NCBI RefSeq assembly: GCF_001423295.1
Contig: NZ_LMNG01000030.1
Coordinates: 62,358-126,357 of the forward strand
Length of the DNA stretch: 64,000 nt
Direction: 5' to 3'
From: Methylobacterium sp. Leaf112
GTDB taxonomy: Bacteria > Pseudomonadota > Alphaproteobacteria > Rhizobiales > Beijerinckiaceae
Part shown: positions 63,981 through 64,000 of the stretch, one piece after another
Layout: each line of letters starts with the position of its first letter
Position numbering within the stretch: position 1 is the first letter of the stretch
Position numbers and translations under genes: made by a program
The notes under the pieces: model-generated
Database searches by the model: none
Told to the model about the DNA's origin: nothing
What the model saw: the letters and a program-made list of their open reading frames with translations, nothing else

Positions 63981-64000
63981 GGCGGCGTTTCTCCGATTCC

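Overview
The window is GC-rich, chromosomal, gene-dense DNA from an alphaproteobacterium, most likely a Methylobacteriaceae member (Methylobacterium/Methylorubrum type). The reasons are the gene content (ssb followed by gyrA, pal-cpoB-tilS-ftsH-glmM, an NdvA-type cyclic glucan exporter, a Kdo hydroxylase), a GAAC-N7-GAAC LexA box of the alphaproteobacterial type, TTAA-N7-TTAA CtrA-like boxes, a heat-shock gene with a ROSE-like RNA thermometer, and a methylsuccinyl-CoA dehydrogenase, which marks the ethylmalonyl-CoA pathway of methylotrophs. The species assignment is inference; no rRNA or tRNA gene was recognised.

Layout. 1-1460: a decayed IS3-family insertion sequence, with matching terminal inverted repeats and a nonsense codon in each of its two frames, ends 25 bp short of a small DUF465 gene. 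1486-5790: two divergent DUF465 genes, propionyl-CoA synthetase, an Old Yellow Enzyme and a small acidic protein. 5791-9104: a long gene-free leader, then three consecutive coiled-coil genes, the first crescentin-like. 9128-13207: an esterase, a phosphodiester glycosidase-like protein, a glycine-rich secreted protein, a DUF4174 protein and a medium-chain reductase. 13239-17119: LexA box, ssb, gyrA. 17190-24517: a diguanylate cyclase, coaD, two cyclophilins around a TonB-like protein, an EamA transporter, the mobA-mrp pair and a flavin-type stress protein. 24676-31012: pncB, a soluble chemoreceptor of reversed layout, pxpA, an AI-2E-type permease with an extra C-terminal domain, hisN. 31013-35157: a hairpin-rich spacer, a lysophospholipase-like hydrolase, the thermosensor-controlled small heat-shock gene, a small HTH protein, Kdo hydroxylase and an ABM protein. 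35181-39358: two small membrane proteins, hemC, and a divergent GSCFA/WcbI-like pair. 39374-46813: a receiver/Hpt pair, then pal-cpoB-tilS-ftsH-glmM. 46820-50771: a YjbR-like gene, three outer-membrane barrel genes and a small secreted protein. 50772-58806: HNH nuclease, a large MscS channel, a CAP lipoprotein, motB-motA, ndvA. 58893-63980: a transglutaminase-like protein, a YihY-family protein, an EamA transporter, mcd, and a small acidic protein.

How the genes fit together. Most are core housekeeping genes: DNA metabolism (ssb, gyrA), cofactors (coaD, pncB, mobA, hemC, mrp), envelope biogenesis and surveillance (pal, cpoB, ftsH, glmM, kdoO, ndvA, mscS, outer-membrane barrels), protein folding (cyclophilins, Hsp20) and short-chain acyl-CoA metabolism (prpE, mcd; the ethylmalonyl-CoA pathway produces propionyl-CoA). 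I saw no prophage, CRISPR array or defence island. The least explained items are the coiled-coil cluster, the reversed chemoreceptor, the AI-2E permease tail, the receiver/Hpt pair with its CtrA-like site, and an outer-membrane barrel gene with a compositionally foreign middle.
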